A stretch of DNA of 64,000 nt, from the NCBI GenBank assembly GCA_030041435.1, contig JASHNW010000085.1:62001-126000 (forward strand), read 5' to 3'. The notes under the pieces are model-generated. The model was not told the origin of the DNA and did not search any database. It saw only the letters and a program-made list of their open reading frames with translations. This DNA is from Acidobacteriaceae bacterium (lineage in GTDB: Bacteria; Acidobacteriota; Terriglobia; Terriglobales; Acidobacteriaceae). Both the position numbers and the translations under genes were made by a program. This document shows positions 1 through 8,219 of the stretch, piece by piece. How positions within the stretch are numbered: position 1 is the stretch's first letter; each line of letters opens with the position of its first letter.

Positions 1-643
1 GGACGGGCTTCCTGCCGGAGCGGTAGACCGAAACGGTTAAGTCGGCGCAGCGCTGCACCGCAGTCTGGACGGCAGGCATCTCTGCCAGTTCCGCATAGTC
101 GAGAAGGCCGCGCAGCAAACAGGCCTGCGTCCACAGTTCGCCGGGATGGACGAAGCGCGAATCCGCAGCGAACGCGCCGAGATAGCCGTCTTCATCCTGG
201 GAGGAGAGAATGTGGCGCACATAGTCGTCGGCCTCCCGCATGGTGCGCGGATCCCCGGTGAGGTACGCCATCATGATGAACCCAGCGCGCCAGTTGCCCT
301 CGGTTTCGCCGTTCCACCAAGCGACGCCGAGGTGATTGGCGACATCCTGCGCATGCCGCGAATTGCGATTCGTGACGAAGATGTCTGAGGAGGCTTCGTG
401 GCAGAGCTGTCCCAAACAGCCGGCAAACCCCTGGTTCAAATCGCGCAGCATCTGCGCCCGGATCCAGCCGGTGGGCCTGACGGAGCCGAGGGGCAGCCAG
501 GAGAACGCCGGCTGCGTCCCTCCGGCAGATATTCCTGCCGCCGGTTCCGAGTTGTCCGCCGCCATCGCCAGGGCAGTCCACGGTTGCAGCAGGGTGGCGC
601 CGGTGGCGGTTGTCAGCAGCTTGAGGGACTCACGTCGATTCAT
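1..643 (-). CDS. Glycoside hydrolase family 127-like (beta-L-arabinofuranosidase) protein, 5' part, runs off the window
   Basis: Reading from 643 towards base 1 gives about 214 residues and no stop. The N terminus (MNRRESLKLLTTATGATLL) is a basic, then hydrophobic export signal of TAT-like form. Next come PLGSVRPTGWIRAQM, the entry motif of DUF1680/GH127 enzymes, and the segments NHLGVAWWNGETEGNWRAGF and HPGELWTQACLLRGLLDY, which fit the alpha/alpha barrel of that family. Members remove terminal L-arabinofuranose from plant arabinans, usually after export. The start at 643 was chosen for the signal; an in-frame ATG at 649 is equally possible. The C-terminal two thirds and the catalytic residues lie outside the window, so the substrate is inferred from the family only. 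Confidence 0.72.
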   Translation of the reverse strand, partial: MNRRESLKLLTTATGATLLQPWTALAMAADNSEPAAGISAGGTQPAFSWLPLGSVRPTGWIRAQMLRDLNQGFAGCLGQLCHEASSDIFVTNRNSRHAQDVANHLGVAWWNGETEGNWRAGFIMMAYLTGDPRTMREADDYVRHILSSQDEDGYLGAFAADSRFVHPGELWTQACLLRGLLDYAELAEMPAVQTAVQRCADLTVSVYRSGRKPV

Positions 644-896
644 TTCCATTCCAGTCTTCGGGCCCCGCGATCGTTGCCGGCTCCTGACGTCGCGGGCAGA
701 CAGGAGACTCCGCAATCTCCGGAGGGGACCAGTCTGGGGAACATGCCGGAGACATGCGCGGGCAGGATGCTTCGGCGCGTTCAGCGTAATACGCCGGGAA
801 GGAGATTTTCCTCATCGGAATTGAGAGATTTGTGTACTCAATTGGCTCCTGACGCCCGCCACGAGCAGCGCCACGGCCAGCCAGGCGCCGGGGCAG

Positions 897-1826
897 TCAG
901 GCTCGCGTCCGGGACGACGGACTTTCGCTCCGCGTCTCGCGCAGCAGCGCGAATTCCGGCTCGGTATGGGAGCGAAACTGCCGGCGCAGAGTCCGTGGAC
1001 CATAGCCCTTGATGCGCTTGAACTGGCGGTTGAAATTCGAGCAATTGCCAAAGCCCACCTGGAATCCGATGTCGAGAACACTCCGGTCGGTGGTGGTCAG
1101 CAGCTGAGCCGCCGCGCCCACCCGCAGTTCGTTCACATAGGCCGTCATGGTGCGCCCGGTTGCGCGCTTGAAAAAGCGGCACAGCGAAGCCTGATCCATA
1201 TGCAGCTTTTCCGAGAGCTCGGCGTAATCGATCTCCTCGTCGAAGTGCGCGCTGAAATGGGCGCACACCGCGTCAATACGCTGCTGATCCTCGATGCGGC
1301 ACATGGGGCGCACGCGATCCGTGGAGAGTGGCTCCGCATCTGCCTCGAAGGCGAGCTGCAGAAGGATCTCGAGCAACTCGACGATCTGCTGGGCGGGCGA
1401 TTGCGCGAGATACTCCATCATCTTCGCAGCTGCGATGCGGCCCGATGGCGTGTGTCCGAAGGCCAGACCGCAGGCCGATCGCTGCAGCAGCCGCAGAATC
1501 GGCTCCATTTCGGGAATGTGGAAGAAGTCCGGGCCGAGAAAATCCTCGCGAAACTGAATGACTACGGCGCGGTGGCACCTCTGCTCCGCCATCCTGACCG
1601 GGCCGGAGCGCCAGCTGTGGGGAAGGTTAGATCCAAGCAGGACGAGATCGCCGGGGCCGTAATCGCCGATGCCATCGCCCACCAGCCGCTGCCCCTGACT
1701 GTCGACGATCAGAGTAAGCTCGAATTCGGGGTGGTAGTGCCAGTAGAACGGGAATTCCATATCGACCCGTTCAAAAGCCAGCAAAGATGCCGACCCGGAC
1801 GTCACCTTCTCGAAATGCGCCCGCAT
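897..1826 (-). CDS. AraC-family transcriptional regulator with N-terminal cupin
   Basis: 309 residues, usual length for AraC/XylS regulators. Residues 1-100 form a cupin-like sensor domain (FYWHYHPEFELTLIV, then GDLVLLGSNLPHSW), the pattern seen in sugar-responsive members. Residues from about 200 to 300 carry the two helix-turn-helix motifs, including DQASLCRFFKRATGRTM and the family signature VLDIGFQVGFGNCSNFNRQF. It is probably a cytoplasmic DNA-binding activator answering to a carbohydrate. It sits just upstream of the GH127 gene on the same strand and diverges from the gene at 1979 across a 152-bp gap, so either neighbour could be a target. No clear Shine-Dalgarno precedes the ATG at 1826. 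The effector cannot be read from sequence. Confidence 0.88.
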   Translation of the reverse strand: MRAHFEKVTSGSASLLAFERVDMEFPFYWHYHPEFELTLIVDSQGQRLVGDGIGDYGPGDLVLLGSNLPHSWRSGPVRMAEQRCHRAVVIQFREDFLGPDFFHIPEMEPILRLLQRSACGLAFGHTPSGRIAAAKMMEYLAQSPAQQIVELLEILLQLAFEADAEPLSTDRVRPMCRIEDQQRIDAVCAHFSAHFDEEIDYAELSEKLHMDQASLCRFFKRATGRTMTAYVNELRVGAAAQLLTTTDRSVLDIGFQVGFGNCSNFNRQFKRIKGYGPRTLRRQFRSHTEPEFALLRETRSESPSSRTRA

Positions 1827-1978
1827 AGGGGCAATTTAACCACGTTTGCTGAATTGCAGCCATATCCTTCCAAAAGTGCACAATACGATACAGAAACGCA
1901 TCAATCTCTGAGAGGATTTTCTCAGCGCGGCGGAGCTATTCTCCTCGGTACAGGCGCTGGAAGCGATAAGGAACCCAG

Positions 1979-3439
1979 ATGAATCAGGAATCGCGTCAGG
2001 ACGCGCAGGTAAGCCCGGGCCTGGCCGCTTACGCCGGCCATTCGCATCTGCCTCCGCTGGTGGGCCTGCAGTCGATGAGCGAGGCCAGCACCCGAGGGCT
2101 GACGGTTGCGGAATCGGTCGCCCGCCAGCTGCGCCTGCACTGGTCGCTGCGGCGGCTGCACATGATTTTTGTCTCGCGCATAGCTGCGGTGCCGATCTAC
2201 GAACTCAAGATGGCCTTCAGCCTGCACGCGCATATCTGCGCGGAGCATGTGGAGCCGCTGGCGAGCCGAGTCCGTGAAATGCGCCAGCCGCCCTATGGGC
2301 TGGAAGTTTCTCCCCATGCCGCGCTGGACACGTTCTTCGATGAGATCCAGTGCGCCGCCGAGATTCCCGCCCTGGTGCTGGGCATCTATGGCTACGCTGT
2401 GCCGGCGATGGTCCGCGCGCTGGAGCGCATCCTCGCCGACACGAATAAGCTCTTCGATCACCCGACCTGGCGCGTCTGCCGCTTCGCTCTGCTCGAAATG
2501 CACGATGTTCTCCACTATGGCGAGCAGGCTGTTGCCTGCCTGGTGGACGAGCCGACCCGGTCGTCGCTTGCGGCGTGGACGACGCGGCTGGAGGAGCTGT
2601 TGGCCGCGGCCGGCGACCTGGACGGCACGCAGCCGAAGTGCGGCGCCGAACCGCAGCGGATGTTCTCGTCCCAGCCCTTCCGCTACGATCCGGTTCCTCG
2701 CCGGGATGAGCGCTTTCGCGATCCCTACAACATGGGAGTGAATGCGGAGGCGTTCCTCTTCGATGCGGAGATTCCGCCGCGTCCCAAGTCGATCATGCTG
2801 TACTTCAAGCGGCTGCGGGAAATCGACGTTCCGGAGATGATGTCGAGCATTCTGGTCGAAACCCACGGAAAGCCGTGGGGCTATTACCGCGACATGACGC
2901 GTCAGCTGTGGGACGAGGCCCGCCATGCCATGATGGGGGAAATCGGCTTTGTCGCCATGGGCATCGACTGGACAACAATCCCATTCAACTTCACGTGGTC
3001 TCTGGGCCTGAACACGCAGTTGACGCCGCTGGAACGGCATGGCGTGCTCTACGCCATCGAACAGGGACTGATGCCGAAAAAGATCGGGAAGGAGTACGAG
3101 TGGGAGGTCGCGCTGGCCACGGCCAACCCTCTCACCGCGCTCATTCAGGATTACGACTGGGCCGATGAGATCCTGCACGCCCGCATCGGCCGCGACTGGC
3201 TGGTGCCCGAACTGGGCGGCCAGAAAGAAGCGCTGGCGTTCGGCGACCGCGCCTGGTCCCGCATTCTGGTGGACTGGGCCCGCTGGCGCGAGCAGGGGCT
3301 GACGGAGCATCGGAACTGGTGGCCCGAGGTCTATCGCGATGCCTGCCGGCATTGGGGCATTGAGCCGGATCCAGCCCTGCTGGCGTACCACACCACCTAC
3401 GAAAATACTCGCGCAGATTTGAAGCAGGTCGCCGGATGA
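1979..3439 (+). CDS. Ferritin-like (putative di-iron) protein of unknown function
   Basis: 486 residues, no signal peptide or membrane segment. I do not recognise the exact family. The C-terminal half has an acidic helical stretch starting at EIDVPEMMSSILVETHGKPW and ending WDEARHAMMGE. The E313-x-x-H316 pair (in DEARHAMMGE), preceded by Glu/His-containing helices, is the usual metal-ligand layout of ferritin-like four-helix di-iron proteins. A similar Glu/His-rich helix pair occurs in the first half (ELKMAFSLHAHICAEH; EMHDVLHYGEQA), which suggests an internal duplication. The start is set by AAGGAAC seven bases before the ATG. It diverges from the AraC gene and precedes an alcohol dehydrogenase. 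A redox or oxygenase-type role is inference. Confidence 0.6.
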   Translation: MNQESRQDAQVSPGLAAYAGHSHLPPLVGLQSMSEASTRGLTVAESVARQLRLHWSLRRLHMIFVSRIAAVPIYELKMAFSLHAHICAEHVEPLASRVREMRQPPYGLEVSPHAALDTFFDEIQCAAEIPALVLGIYGYAVPAMVRALERILADTNKLFDHPTWRVCRFALLEMHDVLHYGEQAVACLVDEPTRSSLAAWTTRLEELLAAAGDLDGTQPKCGAEPQRMFSSQPFRYDPVPRRDERFRDPYNMGVNAEAFLFDAEIPPRPKSIMLYFKRLREIDVPEMMSSILVETHGKPWGYYRDMTRQLWDEARHAMMGEIGFVAMGIDWTTIPFNFTWSLGLNTQLTPLERHGVLYAIEQGLMPKKIGKEYEWEVALATANPLTALIQDYDWADEILHARIGRDWLVPELGGQKEALAFGDRAWSRILVDWARWREQGLTEHRNWWPEVYRDACRHWGIEPDPALLAYHTTYENTRADLKQVAG

Positions 3440-3484
3440 AGGCAGCGCAGGCTGCTGCTGACTGAGCCCACTCTCCCGATGCCG

Positions 3485-3508
3485 GCTGCCGCATGCGATG
3501 GCGGCAGC
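3485..3508 (+). terminator. Weak hairpin in the 299-bp gap after the ferritin-like gene
   Basis: Eight-base arms GCTGCCGC (3485-3492) and GCGGCAGC (3501-3508) pair around an 8-nt loop, 45 bases past the stop at 3439. No T-run follows, so it is at best a weak or factor-assisted terminator. The rest of 3440-3738 shows nothing else I can name apart from the ribosome-binding site of the next gene. Confidence 0.3.
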
Positions 3509-3738
3509 GCGATGACAACAACACTTCGACAGACTTGGGAAGCGGGCCACCTTGACGACGGGCCGTGAAGAAAATTGGACGTCATGCCGCGATCTTGCCG
3601 CCGCTGCGATGGCTCCGGAAAGTGAATCTGCGCAGTCGTTCTATCCGACAGGCGCGGCACCCGATCAGGGCACCGGCCTTCCCTCCAGTTGCAAGCCGAT
3701 TACTTCAGCCGTTCTCGATATCTGAAGGGAGAATCCTC

Positions 3739-4809
3739 ATGGTCTCAGCCCAGGCAATCGTGACCGATGGCAAGGGTAACTTCGTGTTGGACGAGGTACG
3801 GATCGACGCGCCTCAGGCGAACGAGGTTCTTGTCGAGATCAGAGCGAGCGGCGTCTGTCACACCGACTTCGACTCCATGTCGTGGGGGCGGCCCTGCATC
3901 ATGGGGCATGAAGGGGCGGGCATTGTGCTGGAATGCGGACCCGGCGTCGACCATGTCCAGCCGGGCGATCGCGTCCTGCTCAACTGGGCGATTCCCTGCG
4001 GCGAGTGCTTCCAGTGCCGTCGCGGTGCTGAGAACATTTGTGAGCAGAAGCCCCTGGTCCCTGCGGAGAGATTCCGGCACGGGGCCGCTCCGATCGCAAC
4101 GTCCTTCCAGCTGGGAACCATGGCGTCGCATACGGTGGTGCCGAAACAGGCAGTCGTGAGAATCGATGTGGAGATTCCCTTCTCCTCCGCGGCGATTCTC
4201 GGCTGCGGGGTAATGACCGGTTTCGGATCCTTGGTGAATGCCGCGAAGGTCGAGAAGGGATGCTCGGTCGTGGTCCTTGGCTGCGGCGGGGTGGGGCTCA
4301 GCGTGGTCCAGGGCGCGGTCCATGCCTGCGCGGGGACGATCATCGCCGTGGATCTGAAGCCCAACCGGCTGGCTCTGGCGCGGCAGTTTGGCGCCACGCA
4401 TACGATTCAGGCGCAGCCGGACGATCGCGGATTGCTGCGCGCCGCGCAGCAAGTGCGCGCGCTTACGGAGCGGGGTGCGGATTATGCCTTCGAATGCACC
4501 GCCGTTCCGGCCCTCGGCGCTTCGCCGCTGGCGATGGTTCGCAACGGGGGAACGGCCGTGGCGGTTAGCGGCATCGAAGAGGTGGTGCCCGTGGATATGC
4601 AGCTCTTCGAATGGGACAAGCGCTACATCAATCCGCTCTACGGGCAGTGCCGGCCTTTCATCGACTTTCCCGTTCTGCTGTCGCTCTATCGGCAGCGGCG
4701 CCTGAAGCTGGATGAAATGGTGACGCGGACCTATCCACTCTCCGGTCTTGCCGAGGCGTTCGAAGACATGCGGCGAGGGGTGAACGCTAAAGGAGTGCTG
4801 CTTCCGTGA
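3739..4809 (+). CDS. Zinc-dependent alcohol dehydrogenase (MDR superfamily, class III-like)
   Basis: 356 residues. Catalytic-zinc ligands are visible at C40 (in GVCHTDFDSM) and H57-E58 (GHEGAG), with a third Cys in ILGCGVMTGFGS. The structural-zinc lobe is C87-x2-C90-x2-C93-x7-C101 (CGECFQCRRGAENIC). The Rossmann motif GCGGVGLSVV follows, with VDLKPNRLALARQFGATH as the cofactor-binding strand; the Asp suggests NAD(H). This is the mycothiol/glutathione-type alcohol and formaldehyde dehydrogenase pattern, acting in the cytoplasm on an unknown alcohol or aldehyde. The start at 3739 is preferred because GAAGGGAGA precedes it; an upstream in-frame extension to 3565 lacks family similarity. It faces the D-serine-dehydratase-like gene across a 132-bp convergent gap. 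Confidence 0.9.
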   Translation: MVSAQAIVTDGKGNFVLDEVRIDAPQANEVLVEIRASGVCHTDFDSMSWGRPCIMGHEGAGIVLECGPGVDHVQPGDRVLLNWAIPCGECFQCRRGAENICEQKPLVPAERFRHGAAPIATSFQLGTMASHTVVPKQAVVRIDVEIPFSSAAILGCGVMTGFGSLVNAAKVEKGCSVVVLGCGGVGLSVVQGAVHACAGTIIAVDLKPNRLALARQFGATHTIQAQPDDRGLLRAAQQVRALTERGADYAFECTAVPALGASPLAMVRNGGTAVAVSGIEEVVPVDMQLFEWDKRYINPLYGQCRPFIDFPVLLSLYRQRRLKLDEMVTRTYPLSGLAEAFEDMRRGVNAKGVLLP

Positions 4810-4941
4810 TGAATTCCTTTCAGGAGGCGAGAGCCCGGGATCGCCGCGGATGCGCGGTGTGAGGATGCGATCGGCGTTCCACTGGATGAACGCCGGATTC
4901 GTTCGTGAAAGTCGAACCCAAACAAACCGAGGAGCGCATCC

Positions 4942-6222
4942 TCAAAACCAGGTCTGAATCACGTCCACCACCTCGTACTGCTCATTCAGAATCGGCATCG
5001 CACGCCACTTGTCGAAGGTCAGGCATGGATGCGAGATATCGAAGGCGAGCATATCGCCGACGCGGAGATCGTCCTGAGCGGAGAGATGGAGGAAAGCGTG
5101 CTGGTCCATCATCTTTGTTATCGTCCAGTGCGCGGGCGCAACTTTCGGCAGGGAGTCTCCCGGACGGAAATGGAGAGCCGGAACAGGAAAGCCCGCGTCG
5201 AAAGCAGCATCACGCTTGCCCATCCCGATAATGGCGGTCCCGGGCTCCGGTCGTGACTGGACGTACGCCCAAACATGCAGGGCCGGCACCAATCCGGAAT
5301 GCATCTGGCGAGCGACAGGTTTGCTCGACAGAATCCTCGACTGCGCCTCGCGGTAGGCGCCCACATCGTGCGTGATGTAACAGCCGGGACGCAGAACGAT
5401 CTCGATCCCGGATTCGAAGCCTGCGGCGGAGAACGCTTCCGCCACCACATCGTACCAGGCAGAGCCGGCGCCTGAGATCAGAACAGGAGCGCGCTGGAAT
5501 CTCTTGTCCGAAGCCAGTCGTCGCGTCACATCGATAGCTCGCTGGAGAAACGCGCGGATCGCCGCTTCATCCGCGAGCACTCCCTCGTAGACTTCCACTC
5601 CGCTCAGCAGGAGAGCATCACGCCAGGCGGAGAGCGCGTCGAGAACACTCTTCAGCTGCTCCTCGTCTCGTACACCGGTGCGGCCACCGGTGACGCCCAG
5701 CTCCACAAGGACGGGCAGACGCTGGCCGCGCGCGCTGAAAAAAGAACCGAGTTGATGGATCTGGTCGGCTGAATCGACGAGGCAGAAGTACTCGAAGCCG
5801 GGATCCTCGATCAGCGACGAGACGATCCGCATGTTTTCCTTCCCCACCAGCTGGTTCGCCATCAGCACGCGGCGCACGCCATGCTGCCAGGCCACAAGCG
5901 TCTGCTGCGCGGTCGCCAGCGTGATGCCCCAGGCGCCATGCTGGAGTTGCCGCGCAAACAGTTGCGGCGACATGGTGGTTTTCCCGTGCGGCGCGAGCTT
6001 TGCCCCGTACTCGACGGCAAAACGTCTCATCCACTCCAGGTTGTGCGCCAGCTTCTCTTCGTAAAGCGCGGCGGATGGCAGGCTCAGATCTTCCCGCAGC
6101 AGGTTCCAGCCCAGCCGCTTCACCTCCGCGGGCTCGAGCGCGCCTGAGAAAAAATGCAGCCCTTTGTTGAACTGCGTACTTGCCGCTCCGGGCGTTTGAA
6201 CGGATATGCTGTCGGTAAGCAA
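4942..6222 (-). CDS. D-serine dehydratase-like / D-threonine aldolase-type PLP enzyme (alanine racemase fold)
   Basis: 426 residues from a TTG start. The PLP lysine is K81 in KLAPHGKTTMSP, followed by the TIM-barrel strands of fold-type III enzymes (WGITLATAQQTLVAWQHG; VLVELGVTGGRTGV). The C-terminal domain has HVWAYVQSRPEPGTAIIGMG and HDVGAY, as in eukaryotic-type DSD/amino-acid deaminase proteins. The expected reaction is dehydration or deamination of a D-amino acid such as D-serine. The start is decided by AAGGAGG five bases before TTG at 6222. An ATG at 6330 exists but would overlap the divergent gene at 6293. The neighbours (N-acyl-D-amino-acid deacylase, RidA, permease) support D-amino-acid catabolism; the actual substrate is inferred. 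Confidence 0.85.
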   Translation of the reverse strand: MLTDSISVQTPGAASTQFNKGLHFFSGALEPAEVKRLGWNLLREDLSLPSAALYEEKLAHNLEWMRRFAVEYGAKLAPHGKTTMSPQLFARQLQHGAWGITLATAQQTLVAWQHGVRRVLMANQLVGKENMRIVSSLIEDPGFEYFCLVDSADQIHQLGSFFSARGQRLPVLVELGVTGGRTGVRDEEQLKSVLDALSAWRDALLLSGVEVYEGVLADEAAIRAFLQRAIDVTRRLASDKRFQRAPVLISGAGSAWYDVVAEAFSAAGFESGIEIVLRPGCYITHDVGAYREAQSRILSSKPVARQMHSGLVPALHVWAYVQSRPEPGTAIIGMGKRDAAFDAGFPVPALHFRPGDSLPKVAPAHWTITKMMDQHAFLHLSAQDDLRVGDMLAFDISHPCLTFDKWRAMPILNEQYEVVDVIQTWF

Positions 6223-6292
6223 GTCAACCTCCTTGCGGTGGCGCAACCAGAGAGCGTGCGATGGAACCATCCTATAACTGCCCGGAACCCGG
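6223..6292. promoter_or_regulatory. Divergent promoter region of the D-amino-acid cluster
   Basis: Seventy bases separate the TTG start at 6222 (minus) from the ATG at 6293 (plus). A TATAAC hexamer at 6273-6278 is a plausible -10 for the plus gene and overlaps TATAGG on the other strand. AAGGAGG at 6227-6233 (minus strand) serves the dehydratase-like gene. No clear -35 box was found for either direction. Confidence 0.4.
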
Positions 6293-7747
6293 ATGCTGAA
6301 CTGCGATACGCTCATCCGCCATGCGAACATGCTGGACGGCAGCGGTCAGCCCGCTGCCATTGCAGACGTGGCGGTTCGCGAAGACAGAATCTGCGCGGTC
6401 GGACCGGCGCTTGACTGCAGAGCATCGAGTGTCATCGAAGCCGAGGGACTTTGCCTCAGTCCCGGTTTCATCGACACGCATACGCATGACGACAATTTCG
6501 TGCTTCAGGACCCTGCTATGCCCCCAAAGGTGTCGCAGGGGGTTACCACGGTGATTGTCGGCAATTGCGGCATCAGCGCGGCTCCGGTCACACTCCGCGG
6601 TGCGCTCCCGGATCCCATGAATCTGCTGGGGGACGCTTCGGCTTTTCGCTTCCCCACCTTCGCTGCGTATCGAACCGCAATCGAAACGGCGCGACCGGCG
6701 GTGAATGTCGCTGCGCTCGTGGGGCACACCGCGCTGCGGAACAATCAAATGGATCGGCTCGATCGGACCGCTAGTGCAGCCGAAATTGCCGCCATGCGCG
6801 CCCAGCTGCAGGAGGCGCTGGACAACGGAGCACTCGGACTCAGCTCAGGGCTCGCCTATCTGTCAGCCAACGCAGCCAGCGCAGAAGAAGTGCTGGGAGT
6901 AGCGCAGCCGCTGGCTGCGGCCGGCGCCATCTACGCCACACATATGCGATCGGAGGGGGACGCCATTCTCGATGCCATGCAGGAAGCGTTCACGATTGGC
7001 CGTCTCGGCCATGTGCCGGTCATCCTCTCTCACCTGAAATGCGCGGGTGTCGATAACTGGGGCCGCAGCGGCGAGGTACTGCAGGCTCTGGATGCGGCGC
7101 GAGAGTCTCAGTCCGTCGGTTGCGACTGTTATCCTTATGCGGCTGGTTCCAGCACTCTTGACCTGCGGCAGGTAGACGAGCGCGTCACGATCACCATTAC
7201 CTGGAGCAACCCGCACCCCGAAGCGGCGGGCCGCTCCCTGGCACAGATTGCCCAGCTGTGGGAGATGACGCAACTGGAGGCGGCGAAGAAACTCCAGCCC
7301 GCCGGAGCGATTTACCACAGCATCGCTGAAGAAGATATGCGACAGATCCTGCGACATCCGGCGGCCATGATTGGCTCCGACGGTCTTCCTCACGATCCGC
7401 TTCCCCACCCGCGCTTATGGGGAACCTTCCCTCGCGTGCTGGGCCGGTACAGTCGCGATGAAAAGATTCTGTCCCTGCCCGAAGCGGTTCGCAAAATGAC
7501 CGGATTGCCGGCGCAGCGATTCGGGCTGCGGGAGCGCGGGATGATTCGGGAGCGCTGGTTCGCCGACCTGGTACTGTTCGATCCGGCAACCATCATCGAC
7601 AAGGCGACATTCTCCGATCCGGTGCGTCCGGCTGAAGGGATTCGCGGTGTGTGGGTCAATGGTGTGCTCACGTGGACGGCAGAAGGAGCGACGCAAAACC
7701 GCAATGGGCGCTTCCTGGCCCGCGACCGACACTCATGGGCTCAATGA
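6293..7747 (+). CDS. N-acyl-D-amino-acid deacylase (D-aminoacylase), amidohydrolase superfamily
   Basis: 484 residues. The zinc-binding H63-T-H65 lies in GFIDTHTHDDNF, and the metal-bridging Cys typical of D-aminoacylases is C92 in VIVGNCGIS. Further family motifs are GLSSGLAYLSA, the His ligands in YATHMRSEGD and VILSHLKCAG, and the catalytic Asp in MIGSDGLPHD. The enzyme hydrolyses N-acyl-D-amino acids to the D-amino acid and a fatty or acetic acid in the cytoplasm, feeding the PLP enzyme encoded divergently. RidA and permease genes follow on the same strand with short gaps (22 and 54 bp), so an operon is likely. The start has only a weak GGAACCCGG upstream. Confidence 0.92.
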   Translation: MLNCDTLIRHANMLDGSGQPAAIADVAVREDRICAVGPALDCRASSVIEAEGLCLSPGFIDTHTHDDNFVLQDPAMPPKVSQGVTTVIVGNCGISAAPVTLRGALPDPMNLLGDASAFRFPTFAAYRTAIETARPAVNVAALVGHTALRNNQMDRLDRTASAAEIAAMRAQLQEALDNGALGLSSGLAYLSANAASAEEVLGVAQPLAAAGAIYATHMRSEGDAILDAMQEAFTIGRLGHVPVILSHLKCAGVDNWGRSGEVLQALDAARESQSVGCDCYPYAAGSSTLDLRQVDERVTITITWSNPHPEAAGRSLAQIAQLWEMTQLEAAKKLQPAGAIYHSIAEEDMRQILRHPAAMIGSDGLPHDPLPHPRLWGTFPRVLGRYSRDEKILSLPEAVRKMTGLPAQRFGLRERGMIRERWFADLVLFDPATIIDKATFSDPVRPAEGIRGVWVNGVLTWTAEGATQNRNGRFLARDRHSWAQ

Positions 7748-7769
7748 ACAGGAGAAAGCTGGAGGAAGG

Positions 7770-8165
7770 ATGAACATCAGGCGGTATGGCGCAGAAGGGG
7801 GCAGGGGTGCAGGCGGCCAGTCTCTGCCCTTCGCGCGGGCGGTCGAGGCAGACGGCTGGCTGTACGTGTCGGGGCAGGTTCCCATGGTGAACGGCGAAGT
7901 GGTAGCGGGAAATATCACTGCCCAGGCTGAACAGGCTATTCGCAACCTGCTCTCGGTCCTCGGCGAGGCAGGGTACGGGCCCGAGCATGTGGTGCGATGC
8001 GGCGTGTGGCTCGCCGATCCGCGTGACTTTGCCGCCTTTAACGCCGTCTTCAGGCGGTTCTTCGGGGAGCACCCGCCGGCCCGCTCGTGTGTTGTCTCCA
8101 GCATGGTGATCGACTGCAAAATCGAGATCGACTGCGTCGCCTGCAGACGTCCACAACCGGACTGA
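7770..8165 (+). CDS. RidA family (YjgF/UK114) enamine/imine deaminase
   Basis: 131 residues, typical of the trimeric RidA family. Seen are the N-terminal strand ADGWLYVSGQVPM, the helix AEQAIRNLLSVLGEAGYGPEHVV and the conserved Arg-containing segment PARSCVVSSMVID near the C terminus. RidA proteins hydrolyse reactive 2-aminoacrylate and related imines released by PLP dehydratases. Its place between the deacylase and the permease, opposite a D-serine-dehydratase-like enzyme, therefore makes sense as a clean-up step. The start at 7770 is fixed by GGAGGA immediately upstream; the open frame begins earlier, inside the deacylase gene, without support. Confidence 0.9.
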   Translation: MNIRRYGAEGGRGAGGQSLPFARAVEADGWLYVSGQVPMVNGEVVAGNITAQAEQAIRNLLSVLGEAGYGPEHVVRCGVWLADPRDFAAFNAVFRRFFGEHPPARSCVVSSMVIDCKIEIDCVACRRPQPD

Positions 8166-8219
8166 TCTGTTATCCATGCATTCAGGTAATCAACCCACTG
8201 CGGTGATCGCGTTCCCATC

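Noticed and set aside
650-896. Short gap between the GH127 and AraC genes examined for a small gene
   Set aside because: Frames here lack start signals and are continuous only as shadows of the neighbouring genes; nothing supportable was seen.
1922-3550. Minus-strand 542-codon open frame opposite the ferritin-like gene
   Set aside because: High-GC antisense shadow: no start signal, no family motifs, Arg/His-rich composition, and the plus strand carries a coherent protein with a Shine-Dalgarno.
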